Under the pieces are notes generated by a model, which was not told the origin of the DNA, ran no database searches, and saw only the letters and a list, made by a program, of their open reading frames with translations. 64,000 nt of DNA from Mycobacterium sp. (GTDB lineage Bacteria > Actinomycetota > Actinomycetes > Mycobacteriales > Mycobacteriaceae): NCBI RefSeq assembly GCF_004298145.1, contig NZ_SCRH01000006.1:1-64000 (forward strand), read 5' to 3'. Positions 1 through 9,126 of this stretch are shown here, one piece after another. Position numbers and translations under genes: made by a program. Positions within the stretch are counted from its first letter, which is position 1. Every line of letters starts with the position of its first letter.

Positions 1-217
1 CGACATCAACGACCTCACCTTCGCCTGCGGCCCCCACCACCGCATGCTGCGACCCGACGGCTGGACCACCACGAAAAATGCCAAAGGCGACACCGAATGG
101 AAACCACCCCCACACCTCGACCGCCGACAACCCCGCACCAACACCTACCACCACCCCGAAAAACTTCTCCACGACGGAGACGACGACGACGAAGCCGACA
201 ATCCGGGGGCGGCGTGA
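1..217 (+). CDS. HNH endonuclease, 13E12/DUF222 family, C-terminal fragment
   Basis: Only the last 71 codons lie in the window; the gene continues to the left. The fragment holds the end of an HNH nuclease fold (CGPHHRM then a DGW motif) followed by a charged, Asp-rich tail and a TGA stop. This arrangement is typical of the 13E12 repeat family of mycobacteria, multi-copy DUF222-HNH proteins thought to be derived from mobile elements. Substrate and activity cannot be judged from a fragment. Family call is by motif recognition only. Confidence 0.7.
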   Translation, partial: DINDLTFACGPHHRMLRPDGWTTTKNAKGDTEWKPPPHLDRRQPRTNTYHHPEKLLHDGDDDDEADNPGAA

Positions 218-232
218 CCCGCGCCTAGAGCG

Positions 233-997
233 CTAAAGCAGCCGAGCCTGTCCGGGCTCCGGCTCGGCCGGCGCGAGTAGCTGCGGGCCGTTGTTGCGTA
301 CGTTGTTGACCAGCGTCGACACCTCGCGTGTGCAGATGGCGCGCACGTCGGGAGTGCGGGCCAACAATTCTTCGTCGACGGGAGCGTCGGGGTCGAGCCA
401 CCGGTCCCAGTCGCGCTCGGGCATCACCAACGGCATCCGATCGTGGATCTGCGCGAGCTCCCCGGGCGCGTCGGTGGTGATGATCGTGCAGCTCAGCAGC
501 GGCGAAGCATCCTTGGCAGGCTTCCACACTGACCACAGGCCCGCCATGAACAGCGGCTCGCCGTCCTCCCGGTACATGAAAAACGGCGTCTTGCGGGACT
601 TCGTGCCGGCCGCGGCGTCCGAATTGGCCCGCCATTCGTAGTAGCCGTCCATCGGGATCAGGCAGCGCTTGGACTTGGCGCTGGCCCGGAAGGCGGGCGA
701 GCTGGTGACCTTGTCGGCGCGGGCGTTGATCAGCATCGGACCCTTGGTGTCGGGGGCGCCGTCGGAACCCGCCTTGGCCCACGGCGGCACCAAACCCCAG
801 CGCATCAGCCGCACCCGCCGCGTCGGCTCGTCCTCGGGCTCGGTGTGGCGGGTGACCACGGTCGCGATGGTCGAGGTCGGTGCCACGTTGTAGTTGGGCG
901 CAGCCGAATCAGCATCGGCGCCGGTGGCCTCGTCGATCGCCTTGATCTTCTGGGCCAGCAGGGCCGGGTCGGTCGTGACCGCAAACCGTCCGCACAT
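233..997 (-). CDS. SOS response-associated peptidase, YedK/HMCES family
   Basis: This 254-residue protein belongs to the SRAP family, which caps abasic sites in single-stranded DNA through a covalent link to the N-terminal cysteine. The start is placed at the ATG that gives Met-Cys-Gly-Arg-Phe, because the family needs Cys2 exposed after Met removal; a Met three codons upstream would bury it. Other conserved residues are Asn91 (NAR), Glu121 (GYYEWR) and His185 (HDRMP). GGAAGG lies just before the chosen ATG but very close to it. The M. tuberculosis counterpart is Rv3226c, also divergent from aroA. The peptidase name is historical; the DNA-protein crosslink role is established for family members. 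Confidence 0.9.
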   Translation of the reverse strand: MCGRFAVTTDPALLAQKIKAIDEATGADADSAAPNYNVAPTSTIATVVTRHTEPEDEPTRRVRLMRWGLVPPWAKAGSDGAPDTKGPMLINARADKVTSSPAFRASAKSKRCLIPMDGYYEWRANSDAAAGTKSRKTPFFMYREDGEPLFMAGLWSVWKPAKDASPLLSCTIITTDAPGELAQIHDRMPLVMPERDWDRWLDPDAPVDEELLARTPDVRAICTREVSTLVNNVRNNGPQLLAPAEPEPGQARLL

Positions 998-1093
998 ACC
1001 TTCCATGGTGGCAGAGCCACGGACGTCCTATCGGTGGCACAGCCACGGAACTCCTATTGGTGGCAGCAACCGGTGACAGGCGATGATGGACCG

Positions 1094-2437
1094 GTGAGTA
1101 CGTGGACGGCCCCCTTCGCCCCGCAACCGGTGCATGCGACCGTGACCGTTCCGGGTTCGAAATCGCAGACCAACCGGGCCCTGGTGCTGGCGGCGCTGGC
1201 GGCCGCCCAGGGCCAGGGCGCCCCGACCATCAGCGGCGCGCTGCGCAGCCGGGACACCGATTTGATGATCGGGGCGCTGCGCACGCTGGGTTTGTGCGTC
1301 GACGGCGACGCGACGGAGTTGGCGGTCAGCGGCCGCGTGTCGCCGGAACCGATGGCGCAGGTCGATTGCGGCCTGGCCGGAACGGTGCTGCGGTTCGTTC
1401 CGCCGCTGGCGGCGCTCGCCGATTCGATGGTCGAGTTCGACGGCGACGAGCAGGCCCGGGCGCGGCCCATCGCGCCGCTGCTGGATGCGCTGCGCGGACT
1501 GGGCGTCCGGATCGACGGGTCTGCCCTGCCGTTCCGGGTCCTGGGCACCGGTGCGATCACCGGCGGCACCGTGGACATCGACGCCTCAGCCTCGTCCCAG
1601 TTCGTCTCCGGGTTGCTGTTGTGCGCGGCCTCGTTCACCGAGGGCCTGACCGTGCGACACACCGGTTCGGCGCTGCCGTCGGCGCCGCACATCGGGATGA
1701 CGGTGGTCATGCTGCGCCAGGCCGGCGTCGACGTCGACGACTCCGTCCCCAACCGGTGGCGGGTGCGGCCCGGGCCGGTCGCGGCCCGGCACTGGGAGGT
1801 CGAGCCGGACCTGACGAACGCCGTTCCGTTCCTCGCGGCGGCCGTGGTCAGTGGCGGCGCGGTGCGCATCACCGGCTGGCCGGCGAACAGCGTGCAGCCC
1901 GCCGACAACATCCTGAACGTCTTAGGTAAGCTGAATGCCGTTGTCACCCAAACTGATTCGTTTCTGGAGGCGCGCGGCGCCGGGGACTACGGCGGTTTCG
2001 ATGTCGATCTGCGCGCGGTTGGCGAGCTGACACCGTCGGTGGCCGCCCTGGCAGCGCTGGCCTTCCCGGGGTCGGTTTCCCGCCTGTCCGGCATCGCCCA
2101 CCTGCGCGGCCATGAGACCGATCGGCTCGCCGCGCTGAGCGCCGAGATCAACCGCCTCGGCGGCGAGTGCACCGAAACGCCCGACGGCCTGGTGATCACC
2201 GCGAAGCCGTTGCGGCCCGGGGTCTGGCGCGCGTACGCCGACCATCGCATGGCGATGGCGGGCGCGATCGTCGGGCTGCGGGTGGCCGGCGTCGAGGTGG
2301 ACGACATCGGCGCCACCACCAAGACGTTGCCGGACTTTCCCCAGCTGTGGGCCGGGATGCTGGAGCGCGGCGACGATGCGGGCCGCCCGGGCGGCCCGGG
2401 GAGGAGGCGGGCAATCCAGAAGGAGCGCGGCATGTGA
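1094..2437 (+). CDS. aroA: 3-phosphoshikimate 1-carboxyvinyltransferase (EPSP synthase)
   Basis: EPSP synthase transfers the enolpyruvyl group of PEP to shikimate 3-phosphate, the sixth step of the shikimate pathway. The protein is 447 residues. The N-terminal [13 protein letters not shown] motif, the GLAGTVLRF segment and the DHRMAMAG substrate-binding loop are all present. I chose the GTG giving VSTWTAPF because homology begins there; the open frame extends far upstream but that stretch overlaps the divergent YedK gene. The stop overlaps the rsgA start (GTGA), so the two are probably translated from one message. The C-terminal 20 residues are low-complexity and poorly conserved. Confidence 0.96.
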   Translation: MSTWTAPFAPQPVHATVTVPGSKSQTNRALVLAALAAAQGQGAPTISGALRSRDTDLMIGALRTLGLCVDGDATELAVSGRVSPEPMAQVDCGLAGTVLRFVPPLAALADSMVEFDGDEQARARPIAPLLDALRGLGVRIDGSALPFRVLGTGAITGGTVDIDASASSQFVSGLLLCAASFTEGLTVRHTGSALPSAPHIGMTVVMLRQAGVDVDDSVPNRWRVRPGPVAARHWEVEPDLTNAVPFLAAAVVSGGAVRITGWPANSVQPADNILNVLGKLNAVVTQTDSFLEARGAGDYGGFDVDLRAVGELTPSVAALAALAFPGSVSRLSGIAHLRGHETDRLAALSAEINRLGGECTETPDGLVITAKPLRPGVWRAYADHRMAMAGAIVGLRVAGVEVDDIGATTKTLPDFPQLWAGMLERGDDAGRPGGPGRRRAIQKERGM

Positions 2438-3417
2438 AGGCCGGCGACTACGACGAGTCCGACGTCAAAATCCGCTCCGGCCGGGGTTCGCGGCCGCGGA
2501 CCAAGACCCGTCCCGAGCACGCCGACGCCCAGGCCGCCATGGTGGTCAGTGTGGACCGCGGCCGCTGGGGGTGCGTGCTGGGCGGCGACGTCGACCGTCG
2601 GGTCACCGCCATGCGGGCCCGGGAACTGGGCCGCACGCCGATCGTGGTCGGCGACGACGTCGATGTGGTCGGCGATCTGTCCGGACGGCCCGACACCCTG
2701 GCGCGCATCGTGCGTCGCGGTGAGCGCCGAACGGTGTTGCGGCGCACCGCCGATGACACCGACCCGACCGAACGGGTGGTGGTCGCCAACGCCGACCAGC
2801 TGCTGATCGTGGTGGCGCTGGCCGACCCGCCACCCCGCACCGGGCTGGTGGACCGGACGCTGATCGCCGCTTACGCCGGCGGACTCACGCCGATCCTGTG
2901 CCTCACCAAGACCGACCTCGCCCCGCCGGAGCCGTTCGCGCAGGAGTTCGTCGACCTGGACCTGACGGTGGTCGCCGCGGGCCGCGACGATCCCCTGCTC
3001 GCGGTGGCGGACCTGCTCGCGGGCAAGATCACCGTCCTGCTGGGGCATTCCGGCGTCGGCAAGTCCACCTTGGTGAACCGGCTGGTGCCCGACGCGGACC
3101 GGGCCGTCGGCGACGTGACCGACATCGGCCGCGGGCGGCACACCTCCACCCAATCGGTAGCGCTCCCGCTGGCGGCGTCGGGCTGGGTGATCGACACGCC
3201 GGGGATCCGATCCTTCGGGCTGGCCCACATCCGGCCCGACGACGTCATGATGGCGTTCTCCGATTTGGCCGGGGCCATCGAAGACTGCCCGCGCGGCTGC
3301 GGGCACATGGGCCCACCGGCCGACCCGGAGTGTGCGCTGGACACGCTGTCCGGGCCCGCCGTCCGCCGCGTCATGGCGGCGCGGCGGCTGCTCGCCGCCC
3401 TCAACCAGACTTCTTAG
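2434..3417 (+). CDS. rsgA: Ribosome small-subunit GTPase A
   Basis: RsgA is a circularly permuted GTPase that helps late 30S subunit maturation. The order of motifs shows the permutation: G4 TKTD (158-161) precedes G1 GHSGVGKST (204-212) and G3 DTPG. The C-terminal zinc-knuckle region carries CPRGCGHMG followed by a further Cys. An OB-like N-terminal domain precedes the GTPase. The GTG start overlaps the aroA stop by four bases, with an AGGAG ribosome-binding site upstream. 327 residues is normal for the actinobacterial form. Its 3' end overlaps the convergent HxlR gene by 17 bp. Confidence 0.95.
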   Translation: MKAGDYDESDVKIRSGRGSRPRTKTRPEHADAQAAMVVSVDRGRWGCVLGGDVDRRVTAMRARELGRTPIVVGDDVDVVGDLSGRPDTLARIVRRGERRTVLRRTADDTDPTERVVVANADQLLIVVALADPPPRTGLVDRTLIAAYAGGLTPILCLTKTDLAPPEPFAQEFVDLDLTVVAAGRDDPLLAVADLLAGKITVLLGHSGVGKSTLVNRLVPDADRAVGDVTDIGRGRHTSTQSVALPLAASGWVIDTPGIRSFGLAHIRPDDVMMAFSDLAGAIEDCPRGCGHMGPPADPECALDTLSGPAVRRVMAARRLLAALNQTS

Positions 3418-3877
3418 CCAGTCGCATGCCGAGTTCGTCCGGTGGCACCAAATGACCTTCTGTGCAACGTATTTCGACACTCGCATCGGCGCCGCAACCC
3501 AGATGGGTCAGCCGCAGCCGGTTGCGTCCCGGCAGATGATGCCGGCCCCACTCGAACATCGCCCACACCACCGGCATGAAATCGATGCCGGCCTGGGTGA
3601 GCACGTACTCGTCGCGGCTGCGCTGACCGGGCTCCCGATAGGGCCGGCGCCGTAGCAGCCCCAACTCGACCAGTTCGGCCAGCCGCGCCGACGTGGCGGC
3701 CTTGGTGATGCCCACCCGGCGGGCGAAGTCGTCGAACCGAGTGGTGCCGTAGTACGCCTCGCGCATGATCAGCATCGCGGACTTGGTACCGACGACCGCC
3801 ATCGTCTTTTCGATCGCGCACTCGCCCACCGCCGACCAGGCGTCGCGGTCGGCCAGCGGCCCTTGCAGCAGTGTCAT
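3401..3877 (-). CDS. HxlR-family winged-helix transcriptional regulator
   Basis: A 158-residue DNA-binding protein of the HxlR (DUF24) group. The core reads as CAIEKTMAVVGTKSAMLIM, then FDDFARRVGITKAATSARL (helix-turn-helix) and a wing with RRRPYREPGQRSRDEY. HxlR proteins often respond to electrophiles or aldehydes through cysteines; here Cys18 near the helix and two C-terminal cysteines are available. An excellent ribosome-binding site (GGAGGTGAT) precedes the ATG. It is divergent from the thiolase-NmrA-nitrilase operon and shares a 91-bp promoter region with it, so it most likely controls that operon. This is inference from layout. Confidence 0.88.
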   Translation of the reverse strand: MTLLQGPLADRDAWSAVGECAIEKTMAVVGTKSAMLIMREAYYGTTRFDDFARRVGITKAATSARLAELVELGLLRRRPYREPGQRSRDEYVLTQAGIDFMPVVWAMFEWGRHHLPGRNRLRLTHLGCGADASVEIRCTEGHLVPPDELGMRLAKKSG

Positions 3878-3910
3878 CTAAATCACCTCCCCCGCTGGGT
3901 TGCTTTAAGC

Positions 3911-3953
3911 ATACCCAGATGTTTACCTGAGTACAGTCGAATATACCTAGATG
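3911..3953. promoter_or_regulatory. Divergent promoter region with direct repeats, candidate HxlR operator
   Basis: Two near-identical 11-mers, ATACCCAGATG (3911-3921) and ATACCTAGATG (3943-3953), lie 32 bp apart, about three helical turns. A related TTACCTGAGTA sits between them at 3923-3933. They fill the space between the HxlR start (3877) and the thiolase start (3969). The right copy touches the thiolase ribosome-binding region. The repeats are seen; binding by the adjacent regulator is inferred. Confidence 0.5.
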
Positions 3954-3968
3954 ACTCGAGGAGGAGCC

Positions 3969-5147
3969 ATGAACCAGGGTCGCGACGCCGTCATCGTCGG
4001 AGCAGTGCGCACCCCCATCGGCAAGGGCAAAACCAGTGGTGCGCTGCACGATGTGTTGCCCGCCGACCTGCTGGCACACAGCCTGCGCGAACTGGTCGCG
4101 CGCACCGGCGTCGATCCGGCGCGCGTCGACGACGTCATCGCCGGCGCCGTGACCCAGGTCGGCGATCAGGCGGTCAACATCGCCCGCAACGCCCTGCTGG
4201 GTGCGGGATTCCCGGAGACGGTGCCCGGTGTCACCATCGACCGCCAGTGCGGCAGCAGCCAGCAGGCCATCAGCTTCGCGGCGCAGGGCGTCATCGCCGG
4301 CGCCTACGACCTCGTCATCGCCGCCGGCGTGGAATCGATGGGCCGCGTCCCGATGGGCACCCAGGTGTTACCGGGCAGCGACCCGTTCGGCGAGGGCATG
4401 GACGCGCGCTACCCCGAAGGCCTGGTGCCCCAAGGCATCAGCGCCGAGTTGATCGCCGCGAAGTGGGGCCTTTCGCGCACCCAGCTCGACGAGTTCTCCG
4501 CCGGCAGCCACGAGAAAGCCGCCCGCGCCACCAAGGAAGGGCTGTTCGACAACGAGCTCATCCCGATCGCCGGGCTCGCCACCGACGAGATCATTCGGCC
4601 CGGCACGACGGTGCAGACACTGGCCGGCTTGCAGCCGGCGTTCTACAGTGACGCGGCCAAAGCCCGCTTCCCGCAAATCAATTGGGAGATCACGCCGGGT
4701 AACTCGTCGCCGCTGTCCGACGGCAGCGCCGCGGTCCTGATCACCAGCAGCGAGATCGCCCAGAAACTGGGCCTGCGGCCGCGGGCCCGGATCCACACCA
4801 CCACCGTGGTGGGCTCCGACCCGCTGTACATGTTGACCGGCGTCATCCCGGCCACCGAGAAGGTGTTACATCGCGCCGGGCTGAGCCTGGCCGACATCGA
4901 CCTGTTCGAAGTGAACGAGGCCTTCGCGCCCGTCGTGCTGGCCTGGGCCAAGGACATCGCGGCGGATCTGGCCAAGACCAACGTCAACGGCGGCGCGATC
5001 GCGATCGGTCACCCGTTGGGCGCCAGTGGCGCTCGCATCATGACGACGCTGGTCAACGCTTTGGAGCGGCGTGGTGGCCGGTACGGGCTGCAGACGATGT
5101 GCGAGGGCGGCGGCATGGCCAACGCCACCATCATCGAGCGACTCTGA
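3969..5147 (+). CDS. Acetyl-CoA C-acyltransferase (thiolase)
   Basis: A 392-residue thiolase of the FadA/PhaA type, which joins or cleaves acyl-CoA and acetyl-CoA. The nucleophilic cysteine is Cys94 in DRQCGSSQQA. The second half carries NEAFAPV, GHPLGASGAR (His348) and the general acid Cys378 in MCEGGGMAN. The ATG at 3969 has a GGAGGAG site a few bases upstream; an in-frame ATG at 3951 lacks one. It heads an operon with an NmrA-like protein, a nitrilase and a DUF302 protein. Direction (degradative or biosynthetic) cannot be told from sequence. Confidence 0.92.
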   Translation: MNQGRDAVIVGAVRTPIGKGKTSGALHDVLPADLLAHSLRELVARTGVDPARVDDVIAGAVTQVGDQAVNIARNALLGAGFPETVPGVTIDRQCGSSQQAISFAAQGVIAGAYDLVIAAGVESMGRVPMGTQVLPGSDPFGEGMDARYPEGLVPQGISAELIAAKWGLSRTQLDEFSAGSHEKAARATKEGLFDNELIPIAGLATDEIIRPGTTVQTLAGLQPAFYSDAAKARFPQINWEITPGNSSPLSDGSAAVLITSSEIAQKLGLRPRARIHTTTVVGSDPLYMLTGVIPATEKVLHRAGLSLADIDLFEVNEAFAPVVLAWAKDIAADLAKTNVNGGAIAIGHPLGASGARIMTTLVNALERRGGRYGLQTMCEGGGMANATIIERL

Positions 5148-5165
5148 GAAGGGAAAGCCACTGTC

Positions 5166-6239
5166 ATGTCCAAGATCTTTGTCATCGGCGGCACCGGGGC
5201 CCAAGGCATCCCGATCGTCCGGGCCCTGGTCGCCGACCAGAAACACTCCGTTCGGGTCCTCAGCCGTGACCCTGCCTCCCGGCGGGCCAAAAAACTTCTC
5301 GAACTCGGCAACGTCTCCATCCTGGAGGGCACATTCGCCGACGAAGACGTCCTGCGGGAGGGATTCCACGGCTGCGACGCGGCATTCGTCAATATCGACG
5401 GGTTCAACACCGGCGAGAAGACCGAGATCTACTGGGCCATCCGCACTTACGAGATAGCCATCGAAGAGGGAATCAAGTTCTTGGTCTACGGAAACCTGGA
5501 CTACGGACTCAAGAAAGCGGGCTACGACTCGAGATTCCGCACCGGCCACTATGACGGCAAGGGCCGGGTGGGCGAGTGGATTCTGATTCAGAATCGGGTG
5601 AATAGGGACCGGATGGGAGCGGCGCTCTTCACGACGGGTCCGTACATCGAGATGGTGATCTCGCCCGCGACTCCCATGACACCAACCGTGGAGGACGGTG
5701 TGCTGACGTGGCGAGTCCCGCTGGGTGCGGGCGCCGTGCCGCATGTGTCTCTCGAGGATTGCGGATATTACGTGCGCTGGCTTTTCGATCATCCCGAGCG
5801 CGCGAACGGCATGGATCTCGAAGTCGCGATCGATCAGGTTGGCTACGCGGACCTTGCTGCGGCGTTTGAGAAGGTCACCGGACATCCAGCACGATACATC
5901 GACACCGACCTGGACGAGTACTGGAGCAACGGTCCGCTCAGTGCAGCCGCGAATGCGCCCGCCGGGTACAACGCGGACCCAAATGACAAAAGCACCATGA
6001 ACATTCGTGACAACTTCACGGGATTCTGGAATCTGTGGAAGTACGAAGTCGTCAAACGGGACTATGCCTTGCTCGATGAGATCCACCCGAATCGGATCCG
6101 CAGCGCCGAGGAGTGGTTCCGGCGCGAAGACCAGCGAGGAAGAGAGCTGGGGAAGGGCGGCCTGTGGGAAAGGGTTCAACCGCAGAACCGGACCCCGATT
6201 CTCAAAATTGGTGAAGACAAGAGGACGGGGAAGCTGTAA
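5166..6239 (+). CDS. NmrA-like NAD(P)-binding protein
   Basis: 357 residues with an N-terminal Rossmann fold (IFVIGGTGAQG, then VRVLSRDP) and the NmrA/HSCARG layout. Members either sense the NADPH/NADP ratio or act as isoflavone-reductase-like or quinone reductases; no catalytic Tyr-x3-Lys is evident. Codon use differs from the neighbours: AGA, AGG, ATA and GGA codons are frequent and third-position GC looks lower, which suggests recent acquisition. The stop overlaps the nitrilase ATG (TAATG), so translation is coupled. Whether it is an enzyme or a redox sensor is open. Confidence 0.82.
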   Translation: MSKIFVIGGTGAQGIPIVRALVADQKHSVRVLSRDPASRRAKKLLELGNVSILEGTFADEDVLREGFHGCDAAFVNIDGFNTGEKTEIYWAIRTYEIAIEEGIKFLVYGNLDYGLKKAGYDSRFRTGHYDGKGRVGEWILIQNRVNRDRMGAALFTTGPYIEMVISPATPMTPTVEDGVLTWRVPLGAGAVPHVSLEDCGYYVRWLFDHPERANGMDLEVAIDQVGYADLAAAFEKVTGHPARYIDTDLDEYWSNGPLSAAANAPAGYNADPNDKSTMNIRDNFTGFWNLWKYEVVKRDYALLDEIHPNRIRSAEEWFRREDQRGRELGKGGLWERVQPQNRTPILKIGEDKRTGKL

Positions 6240-7198
6240 TGACCGTAATCCGCGCCGCCGCAGTGCAACTCAGCCCGGTGCTCTATAGCCGCGAGGGGAC
6301 CGTCGAGCGCGTGGTCGGCAAGATCGAACAGCTGGCGCGCCACGACGTTCAGTTCGCGACGTTCCCGGAGACGGTGGTGCCTTACTACCCGTACTTCTCG
6401 TTCGTCGAGCGCCCGTTCGAGATGCGGCCCGAGCACCTCAGGTTGCTGGATCAGGCCGTGACGATACCGTCGCCGGCGGTCGACGCGATCGCCGAGGCGG
6501 CGCGTGCGGCCGGCATGGTGGTGTCGATCGGCGTCAACGAGCGCGACGGCGGTTCGCTGTACAACACGCAGCTGTTGTTCGACGCCGACGGCGCCCTGCT
6601 GCAGCGCCGCCGCAAGATCATGCCGACCTACCACGAACGGATGGTCTGGGGCCAGGGCGACGGCAGCGGGCTGCGCGCGGTCGACAGCGCGGTCGGGCGC
6701 ATCGGACAGTTGGCGTGCTACGAGCATTTCAACGCGCTGGAACGGTACGCCTTGATCGCCGACGGCGAGCAGATCCACTCGAGCATGTTTCCCGGATCGT
6801 TCGGAGGCGACTTGTTCGCGCAACAGATGGAGATCAGCGTGCGCAATCACGCGCTTGAGTCGGGCGTGTTCGTCGTCAATGCGACCGCGTGGCTCGACGC
6901 CGATCAGCAGGCGCGGATCATGGCCGACACGGGTTGTCCGATCGGCCCGATCTCGGGCGGCCAATTCACCGCGATCATCACACCCCACGGCGAATACCTG
7001 GGCGAGCCGCTGCGCTGCGGCGAAGGGGAGGTCATCGCCGATCTCGACTTGTCATTGATCAACACCCGCAAGGTCCTCATGGACGCCGGCGGCCATTACA
7101 GCCGGCCCGAACTGCTGAGCCTGCTCATCGATCGCACCCCCAGCGCGCAGGTCCACGAGAATATCGAACTCGAGGAGGTCGAAAGTGTCAGCGTCTGA
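6239..7198 (+). CDS. Nitrilase (carbon-nitrogen hydrolase superfamily)
   Basis: 319 residues with the nitrilase catalytic triad: Glu44 (FPETVVP), Lys126 (RRRKIMPT) and Cys160 (LACYEH). The CYEHF context and the YYPYFSF loop match true nitrilases (branch 1), which turn R-CN into the carboxylic acid and ammonia, rather than amidases. Length is normal. The start overlaps the preceding stop and its end overlaps the DUF302 gene by 14 bp, so it is central to a tightly coupled operon. The physiological nitrile is unknown. Cyanide-derived or aldoxime-derived nitriles are possible substrates, but this is speculation. Confidence 0.92.
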   Translation: MTVIRAAAVQLSPVLYSREGTVERVVGKIEQLARHDVQFATFPETVVPYYPYFSFVERPFEMRPEHLRLLDQAVTIPSPAVDAIAEAARAAGMVVSIGVNERDGGSLYNTQLLFDADGALLQRRRKIMPTYHERMVWGQGDGSGLRAVDSAVGRIGQLACYEHFNALERYALIADGEQIHSSMFPGSFGGDLFAQQMEISVRNHALESGVFVVNATAWLDADQQARIMADTGCPIGPISGGQFTAIITPHGEYLGEPLRCGEGEVIADLDLSLINTRKVLMDAGGHYSRPELLSLLIDRTPSAQVHENIELEEVESVSV

Positions 7199-7682
7199 AA
7201 TCCGCTTCGGCGGTGTGCGAGTGCGCTACGACAGCGCCAAGAGCTACGACGAGCTGGTCGCCGCGCTACTGGCGGACATCGGCGAAAACCCGGTGCCGAT
7301 CGACGACATCACGACGACGACCGGCGACTGGAAAACGTATGAGGAAAGCGTCGAATCCCACGTTGGTCCAAGCGGATTCATGCTGTTCGGGATTGTCGAC
7401 CACGGCGCCTGGATCGCCAAGGCCGGCATCGACCGCAAGGCGTTACGCGTCATCCTCGGCAACCCGCTGATCGCCATCACCATGCTGCGCCACGACATCA
7501 CCGCGGGCCTGTTCGCCCCGGTCGAGCTGCTGCTGGCCGACAACGGCACCGGCAGCAGCTTGACCTACGTCACGCCGTCGTCGCTCATGGTCATCGAGAC
7601 CAATCCCGAGTTACTCAGCGCCGCAAAGCAACTCGACGCCAAGCTGGCGTCGCTGGCCGAAAAAGTGACCGGCGGCTTCTGA
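7185..7682 (+). CDS. DUF302-family protein
   Basis: A 165-residue soluble protein starting within the last codons of the nitrilase gene. The central GFMLFGIVDHGAWIAKAG and the segment around 95-135 (RHDITAGLFAPVELLLADN) match the DUF302 fold, a small alpha/beta domain of unknown function often seen beside redox or sulfur genes. No signal peptide, membrane segment or cysteine cluster is present. The overlap argues for co-translation with the nitrilase. Function is not known; a role in handling the nitrilase substrate or product is only inferred from position. Confidence 0.78.
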   Translation: MSASEIRFGGVRVRYDSAKSYDELVAALLADIGENPVPIDDITTTTGDWKTYEESVESHVGPSGFMLFGIVDHGAWIAKAGIDRKALRVILGNPLIAITMLRHDITAGLFAPVELLLADNGTGSSLTYVTPSSLMVIETNPELLSAAKQLDAKLASLAEKVTGGF

Positions 7683-7766
7683 CAACGCTGGAACAGGCGG
7701 TCGGCGACCTGTGGGAGTGGCTCATGTAATGGCGAGTCGAAGCGGATGCGCCGATTTCGAGGTCTG

Positions 7767-8915
7767 TCACGGCGTAGCCGCGTGCCGCGTCCGCTGCGCT
7801 CGAGGCATGAGAGCCGATGGACGGCCGGGGCGGATCGTCACCGACATGGTCAGCGCGACGGCGAGCACAAAGCACGCCATCGCGTAGATGAGGTTGCCGA
7901 TGGGCGTTCCGTCGGCCGTGAGGCCGTGCGAGGCGTTCAGGTAGGCGGGCGTGGCCGCCAGCCACAGCGCCCCGAGCACGGCCAAGAATGCGGACCCGAA
8001 GATTGCGACGAAGGGATTGCGCCCGCCGGGCGTGAACGCAGAGTCGCGCCACTGCCGCAACAGGACGGGGATCGCCACCACGGCGAACGCACCGAGCAGG
8101 ACGAAGTACACCGCCCGCCGCAGCGCACTGTCGGGGTGGTCGCCACCGGCCAGCAGAATCGGAACATTGGCGATAACCAAACCAACCGGCACCAACACGG
8201 CCACGCCGAATGTGCGGCCGATCAAGCCGATTCGGCTCAGCAATCGCCCGCGCTCAATGGGACGAGTGACCAGGAGCTGTGCGAACAATGCGACGCACGC
8301 CGGCCCGACGGTGGCGAACAGCAGGACGCTGCTCATCGGCACGGACGCCAGCATTGGATGGTTGATCGCGTTGTCGGTATTCCACGCCCACCACCGCAGT
8401 TGCGGACCCAACTGGTCGAAGATTTCGTAGAAGCAGTGATGGACGAATCCCACGCATACCGCGCCGACCATCGCACCCCAGTCCCGGAATACGCCCAGGC
8501 TGCGTACCACTTCGTAGGCCAACGTCATCATCGCGGGGTACAGCGCGACGATGTAGAGCGGCAGCCGGTCATACATGAACTGGACGGTAAAGACGTTGTG
8601 CGCGAAAACCGCACCGATGGTGTCGTCGACACCGAAGACCGCGGGAAAGTACAGCGGCGGCTCAACGATCAGCAGGTAGATCACCGTGGCGAACCAGATC
8701 ACGATGTTGACGGGGTCCCCGTCGCGGCGTAGCCGGCGAATTGCCCACCAGAGCGCCAGCACAGCGCCCGCGATGACCAGCAGTTCGAGAACGGGCAACG
8801 TCCAGTTCGCCAGCTGGAACGGGTTCCGCAGCGTCGCCCATGGGAAGGCGTGCTCGCAGCTGAACCCCAGGCGGTTGGCGATGCGTTCGATGTCGTCGCT
8901 GCATTGACCGCTCAT
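7767..8915 (-). CDS. Multi-pass membrane protein of unknown function
   Basis: About 382 residues with roughly nine or ten hydrophobic segments, starting near residue 35 (LPVLELLVIAGAVLALWW). A conserved-looking aromatic and histidine-rich stretch (FVHHCFYEIFDQLGPQ) lies between segments. I chose the ATG giving MSGQCSDD, preceded by AAGG; a GTG nine codons upstream is also in frame. The gene faces away from the SDR gene and ends near the DUF302 stop. I do not recognise the family and see no transporter signature. It may be an unclassified integral enzyme or a structural membrane protein. Confidence 0.7.
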   Translation of the reverse strand: MSGQCSDDIERIANRLGFSCEHAFPWATLRNPFQLANWTLPVLELLVIAGAVLALWWAIRRLRRDGDPVNIVIWFATVIYLLIVEPPLYFPAVFGVDDTIGAVFAHNVFTVQFMYDRLPLYIVALYPAMMTLAYEVVRSLGVFRDWGAMVGAVCVGFVHHCFYEIFDQLGPQLRWWAWNTDNAINHPMLASVPMSSVLLFATVGPACVALFAQLLVTRPIERGRLLSRIGLIGRTFGVAVLVPVGLVIANVPILLAGGDHPDSALRRAVYFVLLGAFAVVAIPVLLRQWRDSAFTPGGRNPFVAIFGSAFLAVLGALWLAATPAYLNASHGLTADGTPIGNLIYAMACFVLAVALTMSVTIRPGRPSALMPRAQRTRHAATP

Positions 8916-9126
8916 CCTTGGGCGTCCTTCATGTCTGCACATGCACCGGGTACGCGCTTACCGAAAGGCTGACGATACATGTCTGGCAAGAGTGTGTCGC
9001 CGAACCGTATCCCAGCTCTTCATGCCGGCACTGAGCATCCAACGCAGACCTTTACCGAGATGCGTCGCGGGAGTATCGTTCGCGCGTGCCAGCCAGGCGC
9101 GGTGAGCACGGTCGGAGGTAGCGCCG

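Noticed and set aside
845..1093. 83-codon N-terminal extension of aroA
   Set aside because: It is antisense to the YedK start region and lacks similarity; EPSP synthase homology begins at 1094.
7746..8732. 328-codon frame opposite the membrane protein gene
   Set aside because: The minus-strand frame gives coherent membrane helices; this one gives His/Gln/Arg-rich noise.
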